Positions 20,212 to 28,071 of a stretch of DNA of 64,000 nucleotides are shown one piece after another. Source of the stretch: Nocardioides lijunqiniae (GTDB lineage Bacteria; Actinomycetota; Actinomycetes; Propionibacteriales; Nocardioidaceae); NCBI RefSeq assembly GCF_015024225.1, contig NZ_JACJGM010000025.1, positions 1 to 64,000 of the forward strand, in the 5' to 3' direction. How positions within the stretch are numbered: position 1 is the stretch's first letter; every line of letters starts with the position of its first letter. The notes under the pieces are model-generated. The model saw only the letters and a list, made by a program, of their open reading frames with translations. It did not search any database and was not told the origin of the DNA. The position numbers and the translations under genes are program-made.

Positions 20212-20456
20212 TGTCGAGCAACGGAAGCACCCCCGAGCAGCTCGAGGCCGACATCGCGCGGCAGCGTGAGGCGCTCGCCGAGACGGTGGACGCCCTGCAC
20301 GACCGCCTGGACGTGAAGTCCCGCGCGCGGGGCAAGGTCGACGAGCTGAAGGCTCGTGCCACCACGGCCGACGGCTCGCCCCGCCCCGATGTCCTGGCCG
20401 GGGCCGCCCTTGCGGCCGTCCTGGTCGCCCTCGTCGTGTGGCGCCGCCGCCGCTGA
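20211..20456 (+). CDS. DUF3618 family small membrane protein
   Basis: The 81-residue protein matches the DUF3618 pattern: an N-terminal charged helix starting TPEQLEADIARQREALAETV, then one C-terminal membrane segment (about 62-76) ending in RRRR. The start overlaps the stop of the holin-like gene (TGATG), so the two are co-translated. Function is unknown; such proteins usually occur with holin-like and YtxH-like partners. Confidence 0.85.
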   Translation: MSSNGSTPEQLEADIARQREALAETVDALHDRLDVKSRARGKVDELKARATTADGSPRPDVLAGAALAAVLVALVVWRRRR

Positions 20457-20502
20457 CGTCGTACCACCTCCTCACCTCACCCCCGATCCAAGGAGCAACA
20501 CC

Positions 20503-20769
20503 ATGAAGAAGATCCCCCTCCTCGTCGCAGCCGGCGTCGGCTACGTCCTCGGCGCCAAGGCCGGTCGCGGTCGCTACGAGCAGATCCGCTCCGGCGCGCA
20601 GAAGATCGCCGAGAACCCCAAGGTGCAGTCCGCGTCGCACAAGGCCTCCGAGGCCGTCGCGACCCAGGCCGCCGCGGCCGCGGACGTCGCCAAGGAGAAG
20701 GTCACCGACGTCGCCTCGGCCGCCGCCGACAAGGTGCGGCACGAGACCTCGATCAACCCCGCCCCCTGA
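20503..20769 (+). CDS. YtxH-like small protein with one membrane segment
   Basis: The 88-residue product starts with a hydrophobic stretch (3-18) containing VGYVLGAKAGRGRYEQI, a glycine-zipper-like entry typical of YtxH-type envelope stress proteins. A long Ala- and charge-rich helix follows. Start ATG 20503 has aaggag 7 bp upstream. It is the third gene of the holin-like/DUF3618 cluster, 46 bp after the second. Confidence 0.8.
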   Translation: MKKIPLLVAAGVGYVLGAKAGRGRYEQIRSGAQKIAENPKVQSASHKASEAVATQAAAAADVAKEKVTDVASAAADKVRHETSINPAP

Positions 20770-20807
20770 CCGGGGCGGTCGCCACCGACCGACCGAAGGG
20801 AGTCGCC

Positions 20808-21080
20808 ATGCCGGCCGACGAGAAGCCAGGTCCCAGCGTCAAGGACGGCGAGCTTTACGAGAAGCTCCGCGACGAGGGCAACAGCAAGGAGAAGTCGGCG
20901 CGCATCGCCAACGCCGCCGCCAGCTCGTCCCGCTCCACGGTGGGCCAGAAGGGCGGGGAGTCCGGGTCCTACGACGACTGGACGGTCGACGACCTGCGCA
21001 AGCGGGCCGCGGAGCTCGACATCGGCGGCCGCTCGTCGATGACCAAGGACGACCTGATCGACGCGCTGCGCCACCACTGA
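20808..21080 (+). CDS. Small protein with Rho N-terminal (SAP-like) domain
   Basis: This 90-residue hydrophilic protein has an N-terminal DUF7218-like region (KDGELYEKLRDEGNSKEKSARIANA). The C-terminal LEM/SAP-like helix pair (about 56-88, WTVDDLRKRAAELDI...MTKDDLIDALR) is of the type found at the N-terminus of Rho factor. The second part suggests nucleic-acid binding. A gaaggga sequence precedes the ATG. It is in line with the small-protein cluster and possibly stress-related. Confidence 0.8.
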   Translation: MPADEKPGPSVKDGELYEKLRDEGNSKEKSARIANAAASSSRSTVGQKGGESGSYDDWTVDDLRKRAAELDIGGRSSMTKDDLIDALRHH

Positions 21081-21129
21081 GCGAGCGATCACTCTGACTG
21101 CTCCTGCGCGGGCCGGGGTACCGGGGCCC

Positions 21130-21339
21130 ATGGAGAACGAGAAGCTGGAAGCAGTGCAGGCCGTCGTCGACCGCGTCACCTCGTGGCAGGACGGTGCGAC
21201 CGAGGGCACCGTCGCGGAGGAGCTCCGCAAGGGCGCCGGCGAGGTGGGGGTCGACCTCTCCGACGACGACATCGCCAAGCTGGCGGACGCGATCGAGTCG
21301 CGCCACGGGGCCGTGCGCGCCTCGGAGGTCCTGTCCTGA
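21130..21339 (+). CDS. Small acidic protein of unknown function
   Basis: The 69-residue acidic, helical protein has no membrane segment or Cys. No family is recognised. The ATG at 21130 has only a weak ribosome binding site (ggggta). It lies 20 bp before the next reading frame and is probably co-transcribed with it. Confidence 0.6.
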   Translation: MENEKLEAVQAVVDRVTSWQDGATEGTVAEELRKGAGEVGVDLSDDDIAKLADAIESRHGAVRASEVLS

Positions 21340-21359
21340 CCGGGCCCGACCCCGCGCAC

Positions 21360-21767
21360 GTGCGCCCCGAGGGGGTTTCCGACGAGACGGTCAGCGCCCT
21401 GGGCAAGCTGTCCGAGGCGTTGGAGGCCGTCGAGCACGCCCGCGGGCACCTCTACGCCTTCCACCGGCTCTGCGGCACCGCCGACCTGACCCTGGGCGAT
21501 GCCGTCGACGAGCTCCGCGAGGCCGGGCACGTCGACCTGGCCGACCGGGTCGAGCAGGAGCTGGTCGGCCGCAACGTGCTCGAGGGACGCTGGTCCTTCC
21601 AGATCGTCGAGGACTACGACGACCACTACTGGTCGGTGTTCCGCGACCTGGAGCGCACGGCGCGCGAGGAGCTCGTGCAGGGCCGGCGCCACCTCTTCGA
21701 GTCGGAGATGAAGGAGGACCGGCGTACCCACGGCCGGCCCCACCACGAGTCCCGACCGGGCGAGTGA
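21360..21767 (+). CDS. Hypothetical soluble protein
   Basis: About 135 residues if GTG 21360 is the start; no ATG is available and the frame is open further upstream through the preceding gene. The sequence is helical, with a histidine-containing stretch ARGHLYAFHRLCGTADLTLGDAVDELREAGH, and ends in a basic tail. I do not recognise the family. Its stop overlaps a palindrome that serves as a promoter element for the next gene. Confidence 0.6.
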   Translation: MRPEGVSDETVSALGKLSEALEAVEHARGHLYAFHRLCGTADLTLGDAVDELREAGHVDLADRVEQELVGRNVLEGRWSFQIVEDYDDHYWSVFRDLERTAREELVQGRRHLFESEMKEDRRTHGRPHHESRPGE

Positions 21768-21798
21768 ACGAGAACAGGTTCTAGTTCGGCGCTAGGCT
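21766..21798 (+). promoter_or_regulatory. KstR-like palindrome and -10 of the LLM oxidoreductase
   Basis: A 22-bp near-palindrome (21766-21787) has core AGAACAGGTTCT. Positions 21770-21783 fit TNNAACNNGTTNNA except for G in place of the first T. A TAGGCT hexamer (21793-21798) follows and is 6 bp before the ATG at 21805, so the palindrome covers the expected -35 region of a leaderless promoter. Both features support repression by a KstR-like TetR protein. Confidence 0.55.
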
Positions 21799-21804
21799 CC
21801 GGCC

Positions 21805-22677
21805 ATGCGCTTCTCGATCGTCACTGCGTTCCAGCCGTGCGACCAGCTGGTGCCGCTGGCCCGGGCCGCCGACGAGCTCGGCTACCACGCCATCTCCGTG
21901 CCCGACCACGTCGTGGACCTCGAGGTGCTGGAGACGCCCTACCCCTACACCCCGGACGGGAAGCGGCGGTGGGACACCGACTCGGAGTGGCCCGACCCCT
22001 GGGTGCTGATCGGGACGCTGGCGGCGGTGACCACGCGGGTCCGCTTCTTCACCAGCGTCTACGTCAACGCCCTGCGCAACCCCTTCCAGGTCGCCAAGAC
22101 GGTCGGAACCGCGGCGGTGCTGTCGGGCGACCGGGTGGCGCTGGGAGTGGGCATCGGCTGGTGCCGGGAGGAGTTCGAGCTGCTCGGCCAGGACTTCCGG
22201 ACGCGCGGGCGTCGTACCGACGAGGGCCTGGCCCTGATGAAGGCGCTGTGGCAGCCGGGCTGGACGGAGTTCGAGGGTGAGTTCTACTCCGCGCCCCGGA
22301 TGATGATGAACCCCTCGCCCGCGGCTCCGATCCCCATCTACGTCGGCGGCCTCTCCGAGGTCGCCTTCGCCCGCGCCGCCCGGCACGACGGCTGGGTGGG
22401 CGACATCTACACCGTCGAGCAGGCCGTCGCCCACGCGCGCCGGCTCCAGGAGGTCCGCGACGAGCAGGGCGCCACCGGCGACTTCCAGGTCATCACCGCC
22501 CTGTCCGACGCCTTCCTGCCGGAGCACTTCGTGGCCGCCGAGGAGGGCGGGGTGACCGAGGTCTGGACCATGCCGTGGGCCTACTACCACGGCCTCGACG
22601 CGACCCTGGCCCAGAAGATCGACGGCATGGAGCGCTTCGCCGCCGACGTCATCGTCCCCCTGACGCCGGCCGGCTGA
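21805..22677 (+). CDS. LLM-class F420-dependent oxidoreductase
   Basis: This 290-residue luciferase-like TIM-barrel protein carries the family marks ISVPDHV, RVRFFTSVYV, LSGDRVALGVGIGWCREEFELLGQDF and PIYVGGLSE. The pattern is that of actinobacterial F420-dependent members that reduce or oxidise organic substrates. The F420 link is inferred from family and from fbiC and npdG in the same window. The KstR-like operator suggests a role in steroid-type or other hydrophobic-compound metabolism. The VOC protein follows 18 bp later. Confidence 0.85.
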   Translation: MRFSIVTAFQPCDQLVPLARAADELGYHAISVPDHVVDLEVLETPYPYTPDGKRRWDTDSEWPDPWVLIGTLAAVTTRVRFFTSVYVNALRNPFQVAKTVGTAAVLSGDRVALGVGIGWCREEFELLGQDFRTRGRRTDEGLALMKALWQPGWTEFEGEFYSAPRMMMNPSPAAPIPIYVGGLSEVAFARAARHDGWVGDIYTVEQAVAHARRLQEVRDEQGATGDFQVITALSDAFLPEHFVAAEEGGVTEVWTMPWAYYHGLDATLAQKIDGMERFAADVIVPLTPAG

Positions 22678-22695
22678 CGCGCCTTAAGGTGCAGC

Positions 22696-23082
22696 ATGGC
22701 GCGCGCGATCCATCACCTCGACCTCTGGGTCTCCGACCCTCTGCTGGCCGCCGACGAGTGGGGCTGGCTGCTCGGCGAGCTGGCCTGGGAGATCGACATC
22801 CCCGGCTCCTCCTGGGTGCACCCCGACGGGACCTACCTGTTCCTCGAGCGGTCCGCCGACCAGGTGCCCGAGCCGCACGACCGGCTCCGGCCGGGGGTCA
22901 ACCACCTCGCGCTGCACGTGGAGAGCCGCGAGCGCCTGGACCGGCTGCGCGCCGAGTCGTCGGCCCACGGCTGGCGTGAGCTGTTCGCCGACCGCTACCC
23001 GCACGCGGGCGGCGACCGGCACGTCGCGCTCTACGTCGAGAGCTCGGAGGGGTTCGAGGTCGAGGTCGTCGTCGAGGACTGA
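22696..23082 (+). CDS. VOC/glyoxalase-fold protein
   Basis: The 128-residue protein has two beta-alpha-beta-beta-beta units of the vicinal oxygen chelate fold. Candidate metal ligands are His6 or His7 (AIHHLDLWVSD), Glu near 54 (YLFLERS), His near 74 (NHLALHVE) and the C-terminal Glu in EGFEVEVV. The reaction cannot be assigned, as VOC members include dioxygenases, lyases and resistance proteins. TAAGGT lies 5 bp before the ATG. It may share a role with the upstream LLM gene. Confidence 0.8.
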   Translation: MARAIHHLDLWVSDPLLAADEWGWLLGELAWEIDIPGSSWVHPDGTYLFLERSADQVPEPHDRLRPGVNHLALHVESRERLDRLRAESSAHGWRELFADRYPHAGGDRHVALYVESSEGFEVEVVVED

Positions 23083-23098
23083 GTCGTCGTCGGCGGCC

Positions 23099-23893
23099 TC
23101 AGGGCAGGATCGCGTCGACGTACCCACCGTCGACGCGCACGGCGGCACCGGTGGTCGCCGAGGCCAGCGGCGAGCTGAGGTACGTCACCATGTTCGCGAT
23201 CTCCTCGGGCTCGATGAGCCGCTGGAGGAGGGACTGCGGGCGGTGCTCGCGCATGAAGCGACGCTGGGCCTCGTCCCACTCGAGGTCGTCGCCGACCAGG
23301 CTGTGCACGAAGTCCTCCACCCCGCGGGTGTGGGTGGGGCCGGCGATCACCGAGTTGACCGTCACGCCGGTGCCGGCGGCGGCCTTGGCGAAGCCGCGCG
23401 AGACCGCGAGCAGCGCGGTCTTCGACATCCCGTAGTGCACCATCTCGACGGGCGTGACGACCGCCGAGTCGCTGGCGATGTAGAGGACGCGGCCCCAGCC
23501 TCGCTCGGTCATCGCAGGCAGGAGCTCGCGGGTGAGGCGCACCGCCGCCAGGACGTTGACGTCGAAGTAGCGACGCCACTCCTCGTCGGTGATCTCCAGC
23601 GCGGGCCGCGACTCGAAGATGCCGAGGTTGTTGACCAGGACGTCGACGTCCGGGAGCGCGGCCACCGCGGTGGCGGCGCCTTCCTCGGTGGTCACGTCGG
23701 CGACGACCTCGACCAGGTCGGCGTCCGGGAGCGTCTCGCGCAGGGAGGCGATCGCGCGTGCCACCGATTCGGTGGACCGGCCGTTGATGCCGACGCGGGC
23801 ACCGGCCTGCGCGAGCCCGTGGGCGATCGCGAGGCCGATGCCCTGCGTGGAACCGGTGACGAGGGCAGCCTTGCCGCGAAGGTCGATGCGCAT
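23099..23893 (-). CDS. SDR-family oxidoreductase
   Basis: This NAD(P)-dependent short-chain dehydrogenase has 264 residues, the cofactor motif TGSTQGIG (14-21), the NNLG element near 88, and the catalytic Ser, Tyr and Lys in IASDSAV and YGMSK (about 140-157). The Arg in the NGRSTES stretch after the second strand suggests NADP preference. TACGGT lies 6 bp before the ATG on the minus strand, so translation is probably leaderless. It is convergent with the VOC gene (17 bp between stops). Confidence 0.9.
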   Translation of the reverse strand: MRIDLRGKAALVTGSTQGIGLAIAHGLAQAGARVGINGRSTESVARAIASLRETLPDADLVEVVADVTTEEGAATAVAALPDVDVLVNNLGIFESRPALEITDEEWRRYFDVNVLAAVRLTRELLPAMTERGWGRVLYIASDSAVVTPVEMVHYGMSKTALLAVSRGFAKAAAGTGVTVNSVIAGPTHTRGVEDFVHSLVGDDLEWDEAQRRFMREHRPQSLLQRLIEPEEIANMVTYLSSPLASATTGAAVRVDGGYVDAILP

Positions 23894-23899
23894 GGCTCG

Positions 23900-23905
23900 A
23901 CCGTA
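23900..23905 (-). promoter_or_regulatory. -10 hexamer TACGGT of the SDR gene, leaderless start
   Basis: TACGGT on the minus strand is separated by 6 bp from the ATG at 23893. Confidence 0.55.
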
Positions 23906-23920
23906 CGCGGGGCCGCCCGG

Positions 23921-24064
23921 CTACTTGAAGATGCTGTAGCCACCCGGGCCGACGGCGAGGCCGACGATGATCAGCACGACGCCCCAGAGGGTCTCGCCCT
24001 TGAAGAGCTGGAAGATGCCGGCGATGACCAGGATCACCGCGATGATCCAGAGGATGAAGCCCAT
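23921..24064 (-). CDS. GPGG-motif small membrane protein
   Basis: The 47-residue protein is almost entirely two hydrophobic segments (3-17 and 25-38) followed by the conserved GPGGYSIF ending that defines this actinobacterial family. The frame is open to 24118, but the ATG at 24064 is chosen because aaggag lies 7 bp upstream and the hydrophobic region starts at residue 3. Function is unknown. It stands alone between the SDR gene and the xylose genes. Confidence 0.85.
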   Translation of the reverse strand: MGFILWIIAVILVIAGIFQLFKGETLWGVVLIIVGLAVGPGGYSIFK

Positions 24065-24157
24065 GTGGTGCTCCTTGCGTAGGTGGTGCTCGGACGCGGT
24101 CGTCCGATGTTCCAGCATGTCAGTACCCCGCCGGGACGCGGCGTAGTCAGTCGGGGG

Positions 24158-24186
24158 TTGACTTAAGTTCGAGTCTCGTACTTAAT
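24158..24186 (+). promoter_or_regulatory. xylB promoter with 23-bp palindromic operator
   Basis: TTGACT (24158-24163) and CTTAAT (24181-24186) are separated by 17 bp, and 6 bp later comes the ATG at 24193, giving a leaderless start. The palindrome 24163-24185 (arms TTAAGTTCGAG and CTCGTACTTAA, centre T, one mismatch) fills the spacer and both hexamers. It is probably the operator of the ROK repressor encoded two genes downstream. Confidence 0.7.
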
Positions 24187-24192
24187 GGGGGA

Positions 24193-25578
24193 ATGGCTCT
24201 GGTGCTGGGTGTCGACTCCTCGACGCAGTCGACGAAGGCGGTCCTCGTGGACGCCGCTGACGGCACGGTGGTGGCGGAGCGCAGCGCGCCACACCCCGAC
24301 GGCACGGAGGTCGACCCACGAGCGTGGCTCGCGGCCTACGACGACGCGACGGTCGGGCTCGCCGAGCGCGCCGACGCCCTCGCGGTCGGCGGCCAGCAGC
24401 ACGGGATGGTCGCCCTGGGGGACGACGGCGAGCCGGTGCGCGACGCCCTGTTGTGGAACGACACCCGCTCGGCGGAGGCCGCGCGCACGCTCGTCGAGGA
24501 GATGGGCGGCTCCGAGGCCTGCGCGAGCGCCGTCGGCAGCGTCCTGGTCGCGTCGTTCACCGCCACGAAGCTGCGCTGGCTGCGCGACCACGAGCCCGAC
24601 GCCGCGGCCCGGGTGCGTGAGGTGCTGCTGCCCCACGACTACGTCTCGCGGCACGCCAGCGCTCCCGGCACCGCCGCCTTCACCGACCGCGGCGACGCCT
24701 CCGGCACCGGCTACTTCGACGCCACGAGCGGTGACTGGCGCCCCGACCTTGCCGCTGCGGCCCTCGGCCACGAGCCGGCCCTGCCGCGCGTCGCCCCCGA
24801 CGGCTCGGCGGCCGCCGAAACCGCCGCCGGCCAGGTCGTCGGCCCCGGCACCGGCGACAACATGGCCGCCGCACTCGGCATGGGCCTCGGCCCCGGCGAC
24901 GTCCTCATCTCCATCGGCACCTCCGGCGTCGCGTCCGCGGTGAGCGCGACCCCCGTCGCCGACGGCACGGGCACCGTCACGGGCTTCGCCGACGCGCAGG
25001 GCCGCTACCTGCCGATGGTCACCACCATGAACGCCGCCCGGATCCTCGCGCTCCAGGCGCGGTGGCTCGGCGTCGACCTCGACGCGCTCGCCGACCTCGC
25101 CATGGGCTCCGAGCCCGGCGCGCGAGGCGTGACCGTGCTGCCCTACTACGGCGGCGAGCGCACCCCGAACCGGCCCTCCGCCGTCGGCACCTGGACCGGC
25201 CTCACCGAGACCACCACCCGCGAGGACCTCGCGCGGGCGGCCTTCGAGGCCCTGCTCTGCTCGCTGGCCGACGCCGTCGACCACCTGGCAGCCACGACCG
25301 GCGACCGGCCCCGGCGGGTCCTGATGGTGGGCGGCGCGACCCGCAGCGCCGCCGTACGAGCCCTGGCCCCGGCCATCCTCGGCCGCCCGGTCACGCTCCC
25401 GCCGCCGGGGGAGTACGTCGCCCGCGGCGCCGCCCGGCAGGCCGCCTGGGCGCTGTCCGGCGAGAGCGCGCCGCCCGACTGGGCCCTGGCCGACACCGTC
25501 GAGCTCGAGGCCGACCCCACCCCGCGCGTGCGCGAGACCTACGCCGCGCTCCGCGACCGCACCGACTCCTGGTCCTGA
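24193..25578 (+). CDS. xylB: Xylulokinase (FGGY family)
   Basis: The enzyme phosphorylates D-xylulose to D-xylulose 5-phosphate for the pentose phosphate pathway. Its 461 residues show the N-terminal phosphate motif [15 protein letters not shown], the substrate-region [10 protein letters not shown] near 66, and the C-terminal FGGY region with [11 protein letters not shown] (about 378) as the adenosine site. The start follows from the -10 spacing. xylA follows after 28 bp. The operator over the promoter indicates xylose induction. Confidence 0.95.
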   Translation: MALVLGVDSSTQSTKAVLVDAADGTVVAERSAPHPDGTEVDPRAWLAAYDDATVGLAERADALAVGGQQHGMVALGDDGEPVRDALLWNDTRSAEAARTLVEEMGGSEACASAVGSVLVASFTATKLRWLRDHEPDAAARVREVLLPHDYVSRHASAPGTAAFTDRGDASGTGYFDATSGDWRPDLAAAALGHEPALPRVAPDGSAAAETAAGQVVGPGTGDNMAAALGMGLGPGDVLISIGTSGVASAVSATPVADGTGTVTGFADAQGRYLPMVTTMNAARILALQARWLGVDLDALADLAMGSEPGARGVTVLPYYGGERTPNRPSAVGTWTGLTETTTREDLARAAFEALLCSLADAVDHLAATTGDRPRRVLMVGGATRSAAVRALAPAILGRPVTLPPPGEYVARGAARQAAWALSGESAPPDWALADTVELEADPTPRVRETYAALRDRTDSWS

Positions 25579-25606
25579 ACCCACCCCGCACACGAGAGGC
25601 ACCACC

Positions 25607-26773
25607 ATGACCCAGATCCCCACCCCTCGCCCCGAGGACAAGTTCTCCTTCGGCCTGTGGACCGTCGGCTGGCAGGGCCGCGACCCGTTCGGCGAGGCGA
25701 CCCGCGAGCCCATGGACCCGGTGCACGCGCTGGAGAAGCTCGCCGAGCTCGGCGCCTACGGCGTCAACTTCCACGACGACGACCTGATCCCGTTCGGCAG
25801 CGACGACGCCTCGCGCGACGCGATCATCGAGCGCTTCAAGAAGGGCCTGGCCGACACCGGCCTGGTCGTCACGACCTCGACCACGAACCTGTTCACCCAC
25901 CCGGTGTTCAAGGACGGCGGCTTCACCTCCAACCTGCGCGACGTGCGCCGATTCGCGATCCGCAAGGTCATGCGCAACATCGACCTCGCCGCCGAGCTCG
26001 GCGCCGAGATCTACGTCGCCTGGGGCGGCCGCGAGGGCTCCGAGTACGGCGCGTCCAAGGACGTCTCCGCCGCGCTGGACCGCTACAAGGAGGCCTTCGA
26101 CCTGCTCGGCGAGTACGTCGTCGACCAGGGCTACGACCTCAAGTTCGCCATCGAGCCCAAGCCCAACGAGCCGCGCGGCGACATCCTGCTGCCGACGATC
26201 GGGCATGCGCTGGCCTTCATCGAGACCCTGGAGCGCCCCGAGCTGGTGGGCGTCAACCCGGAGATCGGGCACGAGGAGATGGCCGGCGTCAACGCCGCCC
26301 ACGGCTACGCCCAGGCGCTGTGGCAGGGCAAGCTCTTCCACATCGACCTCAACGGCCAGCACGGTCCCCGCTACGACCAGGACCTGCGCTTCGGCGCCGG
26401 CAACGTGCGCGGCGCCTTCTGGGTCGTCGACACCCTGCTGGCTGGTGGCTACGACGGCACCGTCCACTTCGACTACAAGCCGGCGCGCACCGAGGGCGAG
26501 GCCGGCGTCTGGGCCTCGGCCGAGGCCTGCATGACCAACTACCTCATCCTGCGCGAGAAGGCCCAGGCCTTCCGTGCGGACCCGGAGGTGCAGGAGGCCC
26601 TGGCCGCCGCGGCCCTGCCCGAGCTCGCCCAGCCCACCCTGGGTGACGGCGAGACCTGGGAGCAGCTGAAGGACTGGGACCTGCCCGACGTCGAGGCCCT
26701 CGCCGTTCGCGACGCCGGCTTCGAGCGCCTGGACCAGCTGGCCCTCGAGCACCTGTACGGCGTCCGCGGCTGA
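25607..26773 (+). CDS. xylA: Xylose isomerase
   Basis: The enzyme interconverts D-xylose and D-xylulose. The 388 residues match the actinobacterial class I enzyme in length and contain the catalytic His in [11 protein letters not shown] (near residue 56), the metal ligands in [10 protein letters not shown] (near 183) and GHEEMAGVN (near 223), and the [15 protein letters not shown] metal site (near 245). A gagaggca ribosome binding site precedes the ATG. It is the middle gene of xylB-xylA-ROK. Confidence 0.97.
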   Translation: MTQIPTPRPEDKFSFGLWTVGWQGRDPFGEATREPMDPVHALEKLAELGAYGVNFHDDDLIPFGSDDASRDAIIERFKKGLADTGLVVTTSTTNLFTHPVFKDGGFTSNLRDVRRFAIRKVMRNIDLAAELGAEIYVAWGGREGSEYGASKDVSAALDRYKEAFDLLGEYVVDQGYDLKFAIEPKPNEPRGDILLPTIGHALAFIETLERPELVGVNPEIGHEEMAGVNAAHGYAQALWQGKLFHIDLNGQHGPRYDQDLRFGAGNVRGAFWVVDTLLAGGYDGTVHFDYKPARTEGEAGVWASAEACMTNYLILREKAQAFRADPEVQEALAAAALPELAQPTLGDGETWEQLKDWDLPDVEALAVRDAGFERLDQLALEHLYGVRG

Positions 26774-26775
26774 CG

Positions 26776-27951
26776 ATGGGCCCCGCGATCGGCTCCGACC
26801 AGCCGGCCAGCACCGAGGGGCTGCGGCGACGCAACACCTCGCTGGTGCTCCGGAGCCTGCGCATGCACGGTCCCGCCACCCGCGCGGAGCTCGCCAAGCG
26901 CACCGGGCTGGCCAAGGCCACGGTCGGGGTCATCGTCGGGGGTCTGGCCGAGGCCGCCGCGGTCGACGAGGCGGACTCCGTGCCGGGCGGCCGCGGCCGT
27001 CCCGGCCGGCCCGTCACCCTCACGGGTGGCGGGCTGCTGGGGCTGGGCCTGGAGCTCAACGTCGACTACGTGTCGGCGGTGCTGCTCGACCTGGGCGGCC
27101 GGGTCCGCCTGAGCGAGACCCGGCCCGCCACCGACGCCGCGCGACTCCCGGCGCTGCTGGAGCTCGCGCGTGACGTCGTACGACGCGAGCCCGGGGGGCG
27201 GCTCGTCGGCGCGATGGTCGCCGTCCCGGGCCTGGTCCGCGGCGACGACCGCTCCGTGGCCTGGACGCCCAACCTCGACGCGACCGGCCTGGCCGCGGAC
27301 GTGGAGGCGGCCCTCGACGGGCGCTGCCGGGTCTCCGTCGGCAACGACGCCAACTGCGCCGCCTACGCCGAGTCGCACCACGGCGCGGCCACCGGGGTCG
27401 CCCACGCGCTATACCTCACCGGCACCGTCGGCATCGGCGCCGGCATCGTCAGCGACGGTCGGCTGCAGCGCGGCTCGACCGGCTTCGCGGGGGAGGTCGG
27501 CCACATGCCGATCGGCGACTCCACCGCCCGGTGCGGCTGCGGCCGGCGCGGCTGCTGGGAGGCCTCGGTCGGCCTGCACGCCATGCTCACCGCCGTCGGC
27601 ATGCCGGAGCTCGCCACCCCGCTGCGCTCGGCCCAGGCCGTGGCCGCGCGTGCCCCCGCCGACCCCGCCGTGCGCGAGGCGCTGGCCCGGCTGGGGGAGG
27701 ACGTCGGCCTGGGCCTCGCGGTCCTGGCCAACGTGCTCGACCCCGAGGTCGTCGTCCTCGGCGGCTACTTCGTCCCTCTGGGGGAGCACGTGCTCGCCCC
27801 GGCCCGCCGTTCCCTCGACGAGCGCCTGCCCTCGGCCGCCCAGCGCCGCCCCGAGCTGCGCCTCAGCACCCTCGGCATGGAGGCGGCCGCCCTCGGCGCC
27901 GCCGAGCTCGCGCTCGAGGGCGTGTTCTCGGGCGACGTTCCGGTCGGCTGA
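26776..27951 (+). CDS. xylR: ROK-family repressor, probable xylose regulator
   Basis: This 391-residue ROK protein has an N-terminal winged helix (about 20-75, ATRAELAKRTGLAKATVGVI) and a sugar-kinase-like domain with the ROK zinc-site motif CGCGRRGCWEA near 253-263. It is 2 bp from the xylA stop and so part of the xylBA operon. The family pattern is repression of the adjacent sugar genes, relieved by xylose. It may bind the palindrome at 24163-24185. The name is by context. Confidence 0.85.
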   Translation: MGPAIGSDQPASTEGLRRRNTSLVLRSLRMHGPATRAELAKRTGLAKATVGVIVGGLAEAAAVDEADSVPGGRGRPGRPVTLTGGGLLGLGLELNVDYVSAVLLDLGGRVRLSETRPATDAARLPALLELARDVVRREPGGRLVGAMVAVPGLVRGDDRSVAWTPNLDATGLAADVEAALDGRCRVSVGNDANCAAYAESHHGAATGVAHALYLTGTVGIGAGIVSDGRLQRGSTGFAGEVGHMPIGDSTARCGCGRRGCWEASVGLHAMLTAVGMPELATPLRSAQAVAARAPADPAVREALARLGEDVGLGLAVLANVLDPEVVVLGGYFVPLGEHVLAPARRSLDERLPSAAQRRPELRLSTLGMEAAALGAAELALEGVFSGDVPVG

Positions 27952-27955
27952 CGCG

Positions 27956-28049
27956 GGGAGTTTCGCCGGTCGCCCGGCGAAACTGGACCTTGACCGACGA
28001 AACTCTGCCCCAGAAGCATCAGAATCGCCGGTCGACCGGCGAAACTCCC
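27956..28049. terminator. Composite inverted repeat between convergent ROK genes
   Basis: GGGAGTTTCGCCGGTCG (27956-27972) is repeated as its exact inverse complement at 28033-28049. Each arm also forms its own hairpin: 27960-27969 with 27974-27983 (10 bp, tetraloop), and an 18-bp palindrome at 28025-28042. It lies in the 120-bp gap between two converging operons, where a bidirectional terminator is expected. Confidence 0.75.
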
Positions 28050-28071
28050 GCCCCGAGGAGCGCGCCGCGCC

